A DNA stretch of 22,976 nucleotides from JBEKYD01 sp049509915. GTDB taxonomy: Bacteria; Acidobacteriota; Terriglobia; Bryobacterales; Bryobacteraceae. A program made the translations under genes and the position numbers. The notes under the pieces were generated by a model. That model saw nothing but the letters and a program-made list of their open reading frames with translations, searched no databases and was not told the DNA's origin. Below, in pieces: positions 13,078 to 20,711 of this stretch (positions are counted from its first letter, which is position 1; every line of letters starts with the position of its first letter). Location of the stretch: contig JBEKZL010000108.1 in the NCBI GenBank assembly GCA_049509915.1, positions 1-22,976 on the forward strand, given 5' to 3'.

Positions 13078-13959
13078 GTGCCCCAAACTCCCTTCAAAAT
13101 CGGTCTGATCCAGATGTCGTGCTCGCCCGACTCCGGCGCCAACCTGGCTAAAGCCGCGGCGCGCCTCCGCCAGGCGGCTTCGGGCGGGGCCCAAATCCTC
13201 TGCGTCCAGGAATTGTTCCGCTCCCAGTATTTCTGCCGCGAAGAGACTGCGGCTCTCTTCGACCTGGCCGAGCCGATTCCGGGCCCCACCACGGAATGCT
13301 TTTCGGCGCTCGCGCGGGAGCTTGAAATCGCCATTGTGGGCTCGATTTTCGAGCGCCGCACCGCTGGCGTCTACCACAACACGGCGCTGGTCTTCGATGC
13401 CGATGGCAGCCTGGCGGGCATGTACCGCAAGATGCACATTCCCGACGACCCGCTCTACTTCGAAAAGTATTACTTTACCCCGGGCGACCTGGGCTTTCGC
13501 TGTTTCGATACCAGGTTCGCGCGAATCGCCCCGCTGGTGTGCTGGGATCAATGGTATCCGGAGGCCGCTCGGCTGGCGGCGCTGGCCGGAGCCGAGGTGC
13601 TGTTTTATCCCACCGCCATAGGCTGGCACCCGTCGGAAAAAGCACAATACGGGGTGGCGCAGCACGATGCCTGGCGCACCATCCAGCGCTCCCACGCGAT
13701 TGCCAACGGCGTGTACGTCGCGGCCGTGAACCGGGTGGGCTACGAAGGACCGCCCGGCCATGGGCTGGAATTCTGGGGCGCATCGTTCGTGGCCGATCCG
13801 TTTGGCCAGGTGTTGGCCGAAGCTTCCCACGATAAGGAAGACACCCTGATTGTGGCGTGCGATCCGGCCCGCATCGAGGAAGTGCGGCGCAACTGGCCGT
13901 TCCTGCGCGATCGCCGCATCGACGCCTACGGGCCGATCCTGAACCGGGTGATCGATTGA
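13078..13959 (+). CDS. aguB: N-carbamoylputrescine amidase (AguB, nitrilase superfamily)
   Basis: The enzyme hydrolyses N-carbamoylputrescine to putrescine, ammonia and CO2, the second step from agmatine. The GTG start at 13078 lies seven bases after GGAG and gives 293 residues, the usual length. The nitrilase catalytic triad is present: Glu45 (CVQELF), Lys118 (YRKMHIPDD) and Cys155 (LVCWDQWYPE). The surrounding FEKYYFTPGD and AIGWHP blocks are typical of AguB rather than generic nitrilases. A longer open frame upstream runs through the intergenic repeat and is not used. The stop overlaps the aguA start (TTGA at 13956-13959), so the two enzymes are translationally coupled and act in sequence in the cytoplasm. 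Confidence 0.93.
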   Translation: MPQTPFKIGLIQMSCSPDSGANLAKAAARLRQAASGGAQILCVQELFRSQYFCREETAALFDLAEPIPGPTTECFSALARELEIAIVGSIFERRTAGVYHNTALVFDADGSLAGMYRKMHIPDDPLYFEKYYFTPGDLGFRCFDTRFARIAPLVCWDQWYPEAARLAALAGAEVLFYPTAIGWHPSEKAQYGVAQHDAWRTIQRSHAIANGVYVAAVNRVGYEGPPGHGLEFWGASFVADPFGQVLAEASHDKEDTLIVACDPARIEEVRRNWPFLRDRRIDAYGPILNRVID

Positions 13960-14984
13960 CGCTGCCCGTCGCCACACCGCGCCGCGCCGGTTTCCGCATG
14001 CCGGCCGAGTGGGAGCCGCACGAGGCCACCTGGATGGCGTGGCCGCACAATCGCGACGACTGGCCCGGCCGCTTCGCCCCCATCCCCTGGGTGTACGGCG
14101 AAATCGTGCGCAAGTTAAGCCGCGTCGAGCGGGTGCGGATTCTGGTGCGGGACGCCGCCCTGGAACGGCAGGCGCGGCGTATCCTGGTCAAAGTCGGCGC
14201 CGATCTCGACGCAGTGGATTTCCGGGTGCTCCCGACCAATCGCGTCTGGACCCGCGACTACTGCCCTTTGTTCGTCCGCCATCGCACCGGCGCCATCGCC
14301 GCCACCGGTTGGCGTTTCAACGCCTGGGCGAAATACGCCGACTGGCAACTGGACGCCGCCGTGCCGCGGGCGCTGGCGGGCGCCCTGAAACTGCCCCTGT
14401 GGGAGCCGGATATGGTGCTCGAAGGCGGCAGCATCGACGTCAACGGCGAGGGCCTTCTTCTGACGACCGAAGAGTGCCTGCTCAGCCCGGTGCAGGCACG
14501 CAATCCGGGCATGAGCCGGGCGGCCGTCGAGCGCAACCTTCGCGAATACCTGGGTGTGGAACGCATCGTCTGGCTGCGCAATGGAATCGCCGGCGACGAT
14601 ACCCACGGACACGTCGACGATCTGGCGCGTTTCGTCGCGCCGGATACGGTCGCCGTCGCGGCGGAGACCGACAAAACCGACCCCAACTGCGAGGCGCTGC
14701 GCGAGAACCACGCCTTGCTACGCGCCGCCGGCTTGGAGCTGGTGAAGCTGCCTATGCCGCGTCCGTTGATTTTCGCGGGCCAACGCCTTCCGGCCAGCTA
14801 TGCCAACTTCTACATCGCCAACCGCCTGGTGCTGGTGCCCACCTTCAACGATCCGGCCGACCGGGTGGCGCTAAACACGCTGGCGCGCCTCTTCCCCGAT
14901 CGCGAAGTCGCCGGCATTGACGCCACCGAGCTGATCTGGGGCCTGGGCGCGCTCCACTGCATGACCCAGCAGCAGCCAGCCTGA
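13956..14984 (+). CDS. aguA: Agmatine deiminase (AguA)
   Basis: The enzyme converts agmatine to N-carbamoylputrescine and ammonia, which AguB then processes. It belongs to the PPAD (guanidino-group-modifying) fold. With the TTG at 13956 it has 342 residues, slightly short but full-domain. Landmarks are RMPAEWEPHEATWMAWP (14-30), the substrate block WTRDYCP (99-104), VLEGGSIDVNGEG and the catalytic His218 in THGHVDD. The nucleophile Cys335 lies in GALHCMTQQQP at the extreme C-terminus. WTRDYCP has Cys where many homologues have Gly or Met. A GGGTG lies about five bases upstream of the start. ATG 13998 is an alternative, but it would cut conserved N-terminal residues. Biosynthetic or catabolic use of putrescine cannot be told from here. 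Confidence 0.93.
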   Translation: MTLPVATPRRAGFRMPAEWEPHEATWMAWPHNRDDWPGRFAPIPWVYGEIVRKLSRVERVRILVRDAALERQARRILVKVGADLDAVDFRVLPTNRVWTRDYCPLFVRHRTGAIAATGWRFNAWAKYADWQLDAAVPRALAGALKLPLWEPDMVLEGGSIDVNGEGLLLTTEECLLSPVQARNPGMSRAAVERNLREYLGVERIVWLRNGIAGDDTHGHVDDLARFVAPDTVAVAAETDKTDPNCEALRENHALLRAAGLELVKLPMPRPLIFAGQRLPASYANFYIANRLVLVPTFNDPADRVALNTLARLFPDREVAGIDATELIWGLGALHCMTQQQPA

Positions 14985-14987
14985 AAC

Positions 14988-15209
14988 TTGCGAGACAAAA
15001 AAGCGAAGGCATGGCAGGTCGAGGGGCTGGCGAGGTCTCCGGAAAGTGGCCGCCTGGGCCGCGTCGAAGGTGCGCGCGAACTCGTCATTCAGCATACTCC
15101 CGACATTGCCGCCTACCGCATCGATGGGGACACGGTTCGCATCCTGCGCGCGCTGAACGGCACTCGGCAATGGCCCGAAGAGATGCGGGAAGGGGACGAG
15201 CCGGGTTGA
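14988..15209 (+). pseudogene. N-terminally truncated RelE/ParE-type toxin remnant
   Basis: A 73-residue open frame starts at a TTG three bases after aguA. From residue 11 it reads VEGLARSPESGRLGRVEGARELV...IAAYRIDGDTVRILRALNGTRQWPEEM. This is the C-terminal half of the ParE/RelE toxin fold (the ESGR-GR-GTRELV and YRI..D.V.ILR.LHG...WP signatures). About 40 N-terminal residues with the first helices are missing, replaced by an unrelated lysine-rich lead (RDKKAKAWQ). No antitoxin gene adjoins it. It is most likely an inactive relic left by a deletion next to aguA. A short functional derivative is possible but unsupported. Confidence 0.7.
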
Positions 15210-15292
15210 GACTCCGAGATCCTGATGTCGTGGAATTTGGGTTGAGCCAGGTGTCGAACTGGCCAGCGAACCGCCGGGCTGGGCCGGCTGGA

Positions 15293-15334
15293 CCGATTGA
15301 TAATCGGTCCGCAAGTTGCCAGCCTGCCCCACAA
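15293..15334 (-). repeat. Dispersed palindromic repeat, family B, copy 2
   Basis: Read on the - strand this begins TTGTGGGGCAGG (15334 downward) and ends in the hairpin CCGATT-ATC-AATCGG (15293-15307 on the + strand). It matches the copy at 394-435 at 31 of 39 positions by eye. It lies in the non-coding gap between the ParE relic and the sensor kinase gene. The rest of that 237-base gap (15210-15446) shows nothing I can name. Confidence 0.75.
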
Positions 15335-15446
15335 AAACCGGGCCGCCTCATTTTCCTTCACGGCGCGAAACGCCGGGGCGATCGGGAGTTCGGACTCACG
15401 GCTCAGAAGCTTGACAGCCGGCGCCCCTAAGCCCTTGGATTCTTCG

Positions 15447-17690
15447 CTACGCGGCCCGGCGCGAACTACCGGCTGGGAAGCGAAGGACAAATCGGGTCCC
15501 GGCGCCGGTGGCGGCTTGCTGCTCGATCGATCCCTCCAGTTGCCGGCTCAAAATACCGACGATTTCCAAGCCGAGGGATCGCGTATTTCGGGCCGTAGCG
15601 CCGGGAGGTGAGCCGATGCCATTGTCCTCGACCGCCAATTCCAGGAAGCCGGGCGAGGATTCCCGGAAAGAAACCAGAACTTCGCCGCGCCGCGCGCCGG
15701 GAAACGCATGCTTGAACGCGTTGGACACCAATTCGTTCAGAATCAGCGCGCACGGAACCGCCCGATGGATCCCCATTTCGATAGGAGCGACGTCCAGCAC
15801 GGCGCCGATCCGTTCGGGCGAGCCGACAAACGCGGATTGCAGTTGTCCTACCAGTTGCCGGGCGTACTCGAGGAAATTGATGTGATCCAGATGGTCCGAG
15901 CCGTAGAGTTGCTCGTGGATCAGCGCGATGGAGAAGACGCGCTGCTGGCTCTCCTCCAAAGCCTCCTGGGCTTCTTTTGCCTCCACGGTATCGGCCTTCA
16001 TGCTCAAAAGGCTGGAGATGACCGCGAGGTTATTCTTCACCCTGTGGTGGACTTCCTTGAGCAAGACGGTCTTCCCAGCCAGCGCCGATTCGAGCTCACG
16101 GACGGTTTGGCTCAGAGCCGCTTCGGATTTTTTGAGTTGGGTCACATCGGATGCGGACACCAGCATCAGTCTTTCCCCGTCCGGCTGGATGACACCGGTA
16201 CAGACTGACAGGCAACGCCGCTCGACGCCGCCTTCGGCGGAAACGGGTATCCATGCCTCCACATTTTTGTGCGATATGCCGTTCCGCGCGCTGTCCAACG
16301 CCGCGCTACGCAGCCGGCATTGGGGACAAGCCGGTCCGTAACCGCATCCGCGTGGGTCTGCCAGTGCGTTCAGGCATCGGAGTATCTCACCGGGGCGTTG
16401 ACTGACCGGATCCCCGCCCGGAGGCGTCGCGAATTCGCAAGCCATATCGTTGGCTTTCCGCACCCGGAGGTCGCCATCGAGAACCATCAGGGCTACCGGG
16501 GTATGGGCGTAAATCGTGGTCAATTCCAGATTGGAGGCGCGCAGTTCGTCGGCGACTCTTTTGTAAGCCGTTACCTCTACGGCATCGACGAGTACCAGAA
16601 CATCGTCATCGACCGGGTTGCGCACCGGCACATAGAAAAAATCGAAATAGTGGCTCTCCAGCGGGCCGTCCGGCGCGCAGCGGCGCGGGATCAATGCTTC
16701 GGTGGCGTGATACACCGTCCCGGCTTCCCGCACAACCTTCAGGAGGGGTAACAACAGGGGGGCTGCCTCCGGCCACACGTCGGCTACGGTCCTGCCTACG
16801 ATGCGTTCGCCCGGGATTAGCGCCTGATATGCCGGGTTGACCGATTCGTAAGTGAAATAGGGGCCGCGCATCAACGCGATGCAGGCGGGCGAGTTTTGAA
16901 TGATGGACTCCAGTGTTTGCCGGTGCATATCCTGTTCGCGGGCCAGTAGCGCCTTGGTTTGCTCCAGGCGTTTGCGCGCGGTGATATCGCGGGCGACCTC
17001 GATCACCGAGAACTGGCCGTCATCGCCTTGCCGGAGAGACACCCGCGCCTCCACCGTGATCCGCCGGCCGTCTCGAGCGGTCTGAACCAGTTCGCCTTCC
17101 CAGTAGCGGGCCCGCCGGATGGCGGCCAGACAGGCTGCCAGGCTTTCCGGAAATTGGGTGGCCAACAGTTCCTGGGGGGCGCGGCCCAGCGCCTCGAGAC
17201 CCGAGTAGCCATACATCGTTATCGCCCCCTGATCCCAGAAAGTGATCTGCATGCCGTCCAGTTTCCAGACGAATACGGCATCATAGGTCTGGTTGAGCAA
17301 TGCCGCCAGCTCCCGCGCCGCGGCGTCGGCCAGTCTCGCCTTCTTCACCCGCTCGAACAGGAAACTGCCGACCACGGCGGTAAACATAAAAGCGTTCAGT
17401 CCAAACCAGTCCCTTGGGTCCCGGACCGCGAAACTCCCGATGGGCTCGGTACTAAAGTAGAGCGCTTCGAGAAAACACAGTACGGTCGTCAGCAGTCCGG
17501 GCCAGAATCCCCCATATGCCGCGCTGAACAGGACGAAGGGCAGGTAGGTGACATACGGGATCAGGGTAGGAGGATGGAGAGGCAGCCGCGCAATCTGCGC
17601 GGCCGCGGCCATCAAGACTGCGGCCGGGTAGGACAGAAGGGGCGACCGGCTACCGGCCCAACGGGTCCAAAACTGGGTGAGGAATGCCAA
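15447..17690 (-). CDS. Membrane PAS sensor histidine kinase, HisKA_2 type
   Basis: This is a 747-residue kinase. The N-terminus has about four membrane segments (residues 20-112) of DUF4118/KdpD-like type (PPTLIPYVTYLPFVLFSAAYGGFWPGLL). Three PAS-type domains follow at about 125-240, 255-375 and 385-520. The H-box EVHHRVKNNLAVISSLL has the likely phospho-acceptor His549. The HATPase domain has an N-box (LILNELVSNAFKHAF) and a G-box (VEDNGIGSP). The EVHHRVKNN form marks the HisKA_2 class, which often partners separate receivers. The third PAS carries a four-cysteine pattern (Cys439, 449, 455, 458) that could bind metal or sense redox state. It lies 13 bases downstream of the hybrid kinase gene, so the two are one operon. 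The signal is unknown. Confidence 0.88.
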   Translation of the reverse strand: MAFLTQFWTRWAGSRSPLLSYPAAVLMAAAAQIARLPLHPPTLIPYVTYLPFVLFSAAYGGFWPGLLTTVLCFLEALYFSTEPIGSFAVRDPRDWFGLNAFMFTAVVGSFLFERVKKARLADAAARELAALLNQTYDAVFVWKLDGMQITFWDQGAITMYGYSGLEALGRAPQELLATQFPESLAACLAAIRRARYWEGELVQTARDGRRITVEARVSLRQGDDGQFSVIEVARDITARKRLEQTKALLAREQDMHRQTLESIIQNSPACIALMRGPYFTYESVNPAYQALIPGERIVGRTVADVWPEAAPLLLPLLKVVREAGTVYHATEALIPRRCAPDGPLESHYFDFFYVPVRNPVDDDVLVLVDAVEVTAYKRVADELRASNLELTTIYAHTPVALMVLDGDLRVRKANDMACEFATPPGGDPVSQRPGEILRCLNALADPRGCGYGPACPQCRLRSAALDSARNGISHKNVEAWIPVSAEGGVERRCLSVCTGVIQPDGERLMLVSASDVTQLKKSEAALSQTVRELESALAGKTVLLKEVHHRVKNNLAVISSLLSMKADTVEAKEAQEALEESQQRVFSIALIHEQLYGSDHLDHINFLEYARQLVGQLQSAFVGSPERIGAVLDVAPIEMGIHRAVPCALILNELVSNAFKHAFPGARRGEVLVSFRESSPGFLELAVEDNGIGSPPGATARNTRSLGLEIVGILSRQLEGSIEQQAATGAGTRFVLRFPAGSSRRAA

Positions 17691-17703
17691 GCGTCGCCCT
17701 TCG

Positions 17704-19611
17704 TCATCGCGTCAGTTGCGTTGTCCGGGTCATTAACAGGCGGACGCGCCGGAGAAGTTCAGAGGCCGGAAACGGCTTGGACAGAATGTTCGCCGATAGA
17801 TCCAGGCCGTACGGTGCAAGGGCATCGTGCGGGTATCCGGAGACGAAAAGAACTTGCATATCCGGCCGAAAGGGGGCCAATCGCCCGGCCAACTGAGGTC
17901 CCGTCATCTCCGGCATCACCACATCGGTGACCAGAACGTGAATGGGCTCCTGGTAGGCTTCCGCGATGAGCTCGGCTTCTTCGGGGTTTCCGGCTTCCAG
18001 GAGTTGAAAGCCTTCGCGCGACAGGTAGCTGTGCATCAGCTTGCGGACGGCGGCGTCGTCGTCCACCAGGAGGACAGTGGGAGTGTCGCCCTTGCCGGAA
18101 CCGAGCGAACCGCCGTCGCTCATCCGCTTGAAAGTGCCGACGCACGGCAGCAAAATCTCGAAAGTCGAGCCCTTTCCCAGCTCGCTCGAGGCGGTTATAT
18201 AACCCCCACCTTTGGTGACGATGCTGTGCACGATGGACAGCCCCAGTCCGTGTCCACCCTTATTGGCGGTAAAGAGGGGCTCGAAGATCCGGGCCAGAGT
18301 GGCTTTGTCCATGCCCCTGCCTGAATCCACGAACCTGAGACGCACGTACGGTCCGGGACGACAAAGGCGCCCCTCCGGGCTATCGGCGTCAATCTCCACG
18401 GTGCGGCTCTCAATCAGCGCCTCGCCGGCGCCGTACATGGCGTCCCGCGCGTTGAGTGTGAGATTCAACAGGACCTGCTTGAGCTGATTGCGATTGGCGC
18501 GGACGAACCCGACGGGCGAGCCCAGGTCAGTGGTCAGGCAGCACGTCTTCCCGAGGGTGTGGGAGAGCACCGGCCGGATCTCGCAGATCGCTTCGTGGAT
18601 GTTGAGAACCTCCGTCGGCGCCCCGTCGCGGCAGCTCAGGGTCAACAACTGGCCGCTGATGGAGGAGGCCATGGCGGCGGCCTGCTTGATTTCGAGCGCG
18701 TCCTGCCGATCCTCACCCGAGAGGCGGGCGACGAATTCATCGGCGTATCCGAGAATCACCATGAGCTGGTTGTTGAACTCATGTGCCAGGCCCCCCGCCA
18801 TACCGGCGATGGCTTCCATGCGTTGGGACTGCACCAGACGGGCTTCCATCTCCTGGCGGGCACGGATGTCGCGCAACACCACGATGATCCCCAGCACTTG
18901 ATCGCCCGCGCGGTTCTCAAACCACTCGACCTCGAGCGCGGAGCGCGCTCCGGTCCGGGAAATGAGGGTGCAGATCAGGCTCTCTCCCAGGCGGACCCCC
19001 AAAACCGGGTTCTTTACAGGACTGGTTTCCGATTCCTCGAAGAGCCTAAGGACGTCCATTAACGGACAACCGTGGGCGTCGGCGCTCAACCAGCTCGTCA
19101 GTTGCTCGGCCACGGGGTTCATGAACACGATTTCGCCGCCGGCGTTGGTGGCGATGAGGCCCTCCCCCACGCTGCGCAAAGTGGCTGCGAGCCAAGCCTC
19201 GCTGGTGCGCAGGCGGCGTTCCATTTCGCTCTTGTAGATGGCGATCTCGACGGCGCTCCGCAGATTGGCATCGCCGACCGGCTTCAGAACATAGCCGAAC
19301 GGCTCGGTCAGCTTGGCTCGGTTCACAGTTGCCTGGTCGGAATAGGCAGTCATGTAGACGACGGGTGTGCCGTATTCAGCTTTCAACGCCGCGGCTGTGG
19401 CAATGCCGTCCATCTTACCAATGATGCGGATGTCCATCAGCACCAGGTCGAAGGGCGTGGATCGCGCACAACTGAGGGCTTCCTCTCCGGACCTGGCGAT
19501 GGCCGGCACGGAGTAGCCCATGCGTTGTAGCCGCCTCTGAACGTCGGCGGCGATCAATCCTTCATCCTCCACCACGAGGATCTGCTTCTTGGTTTGTTCG
19601 GCAGGTGGCAT
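17704..19611 (-). CDS. Hybrid sensor kinase: REC-PAS-HisKA-HATPase-REC
   Basis: This is a soluble 635-residue signalling protein. An N-terminal receiver (ILVVEDEG; Asp60 in LVLMDIRI; Lys110 in VLKPVG) is followed by a PAS domain (about 133-255). A HisKA dimerisation domain has His277 in GGLAHEFNNQLM, and a HATPase domain spans about 365-490 (N-box LNLTLNARDAM, FVDSGRGM, GGHGLGLSIV). A C-terminal receiver follows (LLVDDDAAV; Asp563 in VTDVVMPEMTG; Lys612 in ILSKPFP). All phospho-residues are present. The N-terminal receiver resembles those with an MDG-type inserted loop (IIGKMDGIATA), often found with HisKA_2 kinases such as the one encoded next. No DNA-binding domain is present, so the output must pass to another protein. 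The first gene of the operon, with an ATG at 19611. Confidence 0.88.
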   Translation of the reverse strand: MPPAEQTKKQILVVEDEGLIAADVQRRLQRMGYSVPAIARSGEEALSCARSTPFDLVLMDIRIIGKMDGIATAAALKAEYGTPVVYMTAYSDQATVNRAKLTEPFGYVLKPVGDANLRSAVEIAIYKSEMERRLRTSEAWLAATLRSVGEGLIATNAGGEIVFMNPVAEQLTSWLSADAHGCPLMDVLRLFEESETSPVKNPVLGVRLGESLICTLISRTGARSALEVEWFENRAGDQVLGIIVVLRDIRARQEMEARLVQSQRMEAIAGMAGGLAHEFNNQLMVILGYADEFVARLSGEDRQDALEIKQAAAMASSISGQLLTLSCRDGAPTEVLNIHEAICEIRPVLSHTLGKTCCLTTDLGSPVGFVRANRNQLKQVLLNLTLNARDAMYGAGEALIESRTVEIDADSPEGRLCRPGPYVRLRFVDSGRGMDKATLARIFEPLFTANKGGHGLGLSIVHSIVTKGGGYITASSELGKGSTFEILLPCVGTFKRMSDGGSLGSGKGDTPTVLLVDDDAAVRKLMHSYLSREGFQLLEAGNPEEAELIAEAYQEPIHVLVTDVVMPEMTGPQLAGRLAPFRPDMQVLFVSGYPHDALAPYGLDLSANILSKPFPASELLRRVRLLMTRTTQLTR

Positions 19612-19936
19612 GTTTGCTTTCTAGTGTGCAGCCAGCAAGGGGAATCTCATGTTTGTGTCCGGCTGCGAGACCTCTCTATTCGTAATTCCGACTGGGTATA
19701 CTGCTTCCACGCCCCCTAGAGTAATCGACGAGCCTTGCGGCAACGTACCGGCAATCCGCGATTAATCTAATGGAATGAGAGAGATAAAAATAATGAAAAC
19801 GCTGTGACCGCGCGCCGGCCCTACACGCGAAGAGGCGAGCCGATGGGGCGGTAAAGCTGATGTCATCGCTCCGCAATGCTAAATTGACCGGATTGTTGCA
19901 ATACGGCTACCATAAGCTCTCCACGCTACACACCTT
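19612..19936. other. Intergenic region between divergent kinase operon and phosphate-uptake pair
   Basis: These 325 bases contain no convincing coding frame; the short - strand frame at 19676-19876 has no recognisable sequence. The region is locally richer in A and T (around 19770-19800) and should hold the promoters of both divergent transcription units. One candidate is given separately. I see no tRNA, no long inverted repeat and no clear regulator box; a Pho box could not be identified. Confidence 0.5.
19884..19913 (+). promoter_or_regulatory. Candidate sigma-70-like promoter for the DUF47-PiT pair
   Basis: TTGACC (19884-19889) and TACCAT (19908-19913) are separated by 18 bases, 24 bases before the ATG of the DUF47 gene. 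It is a plausible housekeeping promoter, supported only by the match to consensus. No Shine-Dalgarno is evident between it and the start, so a short leader with weak ribosome binding is predicted. Confidence 0.4.
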
Positions 19937-20548
19937 ATGAGACTTCTGCCCCGTGACGAGAAGTTTTTCGAATTGTTTCAAAAGCAGGTTGCTATTATTT
20001 CCGAGGCGGCGCGGTTGCTGGCGGACGGGGTCCGCATCGGCAACGGCCGGATGGCTAGCGCGGCGACGGAAATCAGCGTTTTGGAACACCGCGGCGATGA
20101 GCTGATCCACGAGATTTTCACCCGCCTGAACCAGACTTTCATCACCCCGATCGACCCCGAGGACATTCACGCCATCTCGTCGGCGCTGGACGACGTGCTC
20201 GACGGGATCGAAGACACCGCGCACCGCCTAGTTGCCTATCACATCAATCCGATTCCGGCCAACATGGTTTCGCTGGCGGAAATCGTGGCCCGCTGCGCCA
20301 AACAATTACAGCAGGCGTTCGAGTTGGAAGGCAAGGGCTCGCCGCAGGTATATTGCATCGAGATCAACCGCCTGGAAAACGAGGGCGACCTGGTGGGCCG
20401 CAGCGCCATCGTGGATCTGTTCGCGAAAGAGAAGGACCCGATCACGCTGATCAAGCTCAAGGAGGTGTACGACTTCTTCGAGGAGACCATCGATAGCTGC
20501 GAAGACGTCGCCGACGTCCTGCAGAACGTCGTGGTGAAAAACAGCTAA
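19937..20548 (+). CDS. DUF47 family PhoU-like protein, partner of PiT transporter
   Basis: This 203-residue protein is all-helical, of the DUF47/PhoU-related family that accompanies PiT phosphate permeases and is thought to regulate them. Typical segments are the N-terminal FFELFQKQVAIISEAARLL, the EHRGDELIHEIFTRLNQTFITPIDPEDIHAISSALDDVLDGIED block and the C-terminal EVYDFFEETIDSCEDVADVLQNVVVKNS. The acidic ED..D and E..GD clusters are where PhoU-type proteins bind metal. The length is normal for the family. It lies 163 bases upstream of the PiT gene in the same direction; the gap contains decayed repeat fragments rather than a clear terminator, so cotranscription is likely. Confidence 0.9.
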   Translation: MRLLPRDEKFFELFQKQVAIISEAARLLADGVRIGNGRMASAATEISVLEHRGDELIHEIFTRLNQTFITPIDPEDIHAISSALDDVLDGIEDTAHRLVAYHINPIPANMVSLAEIVARCAKQLQQAFELEGKGSPQVYCIEINRLENEGDLVGRSAIVDLFAKEKDPITLIKLKEVYDFFEETIDSCEDVADVLQNVVVKNS

Positions 20549-20640
20549 TGCAACCAATCCTCGCTTCAGCGCTGGTGGCGCGTGCACCAATCCTGACGGT
20601 CGCGCTCCAGGGAGAAAGTCCCCTTACGGTGCCCAGGCTG

Positions 20641-20675
20641 CGCGGCAGACCACAAGAAATAATAGGTCACCCCAC
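20641..20675. repeat. Possible decayed REP family A hairpin between DUF47 and PiT genes
   Basis: CGGCAGACCA (20643-20652) and AGGTCACCCCAC (20664-20675) look like worn arms of the GTGGGGCAGACCA/TGGTCTGCCCCAC hairpin seen at 3289-3930, with a similar A-rich loop. The match is partial (about ten of thirteen in each arm with one gap). The preceding 90 bases also contain CCTGACGGTCGCG (about 20593-20605), resembling an arm of the palindrome at 21909-21983. Confidence 0.35.
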
Positions 20676-20711
20676 AACGGCGCTTTCCGCGGCCGGCCGC
20701 CCGCTCTAGCC

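Noticed and set aside
11925..13361. 478-residue open frame on the - strand opposite the epimerase and aguB
   Set aside because: Shadow frame with no recognisable domain; both + strand genes are clear.
19676..19876. 66-residue open frame on the - strand in the kinase/phosphate intergenic region
   Set aside because: No motif, no Shine-Dalgarno and composition of non-coding DNA.
19612..19936. Possible tRNA or Pho box in the intergenic region
   Set aside because: No cloverleaf or TTC-loop pattern, and no tandem Pho box repeats were found by eye.
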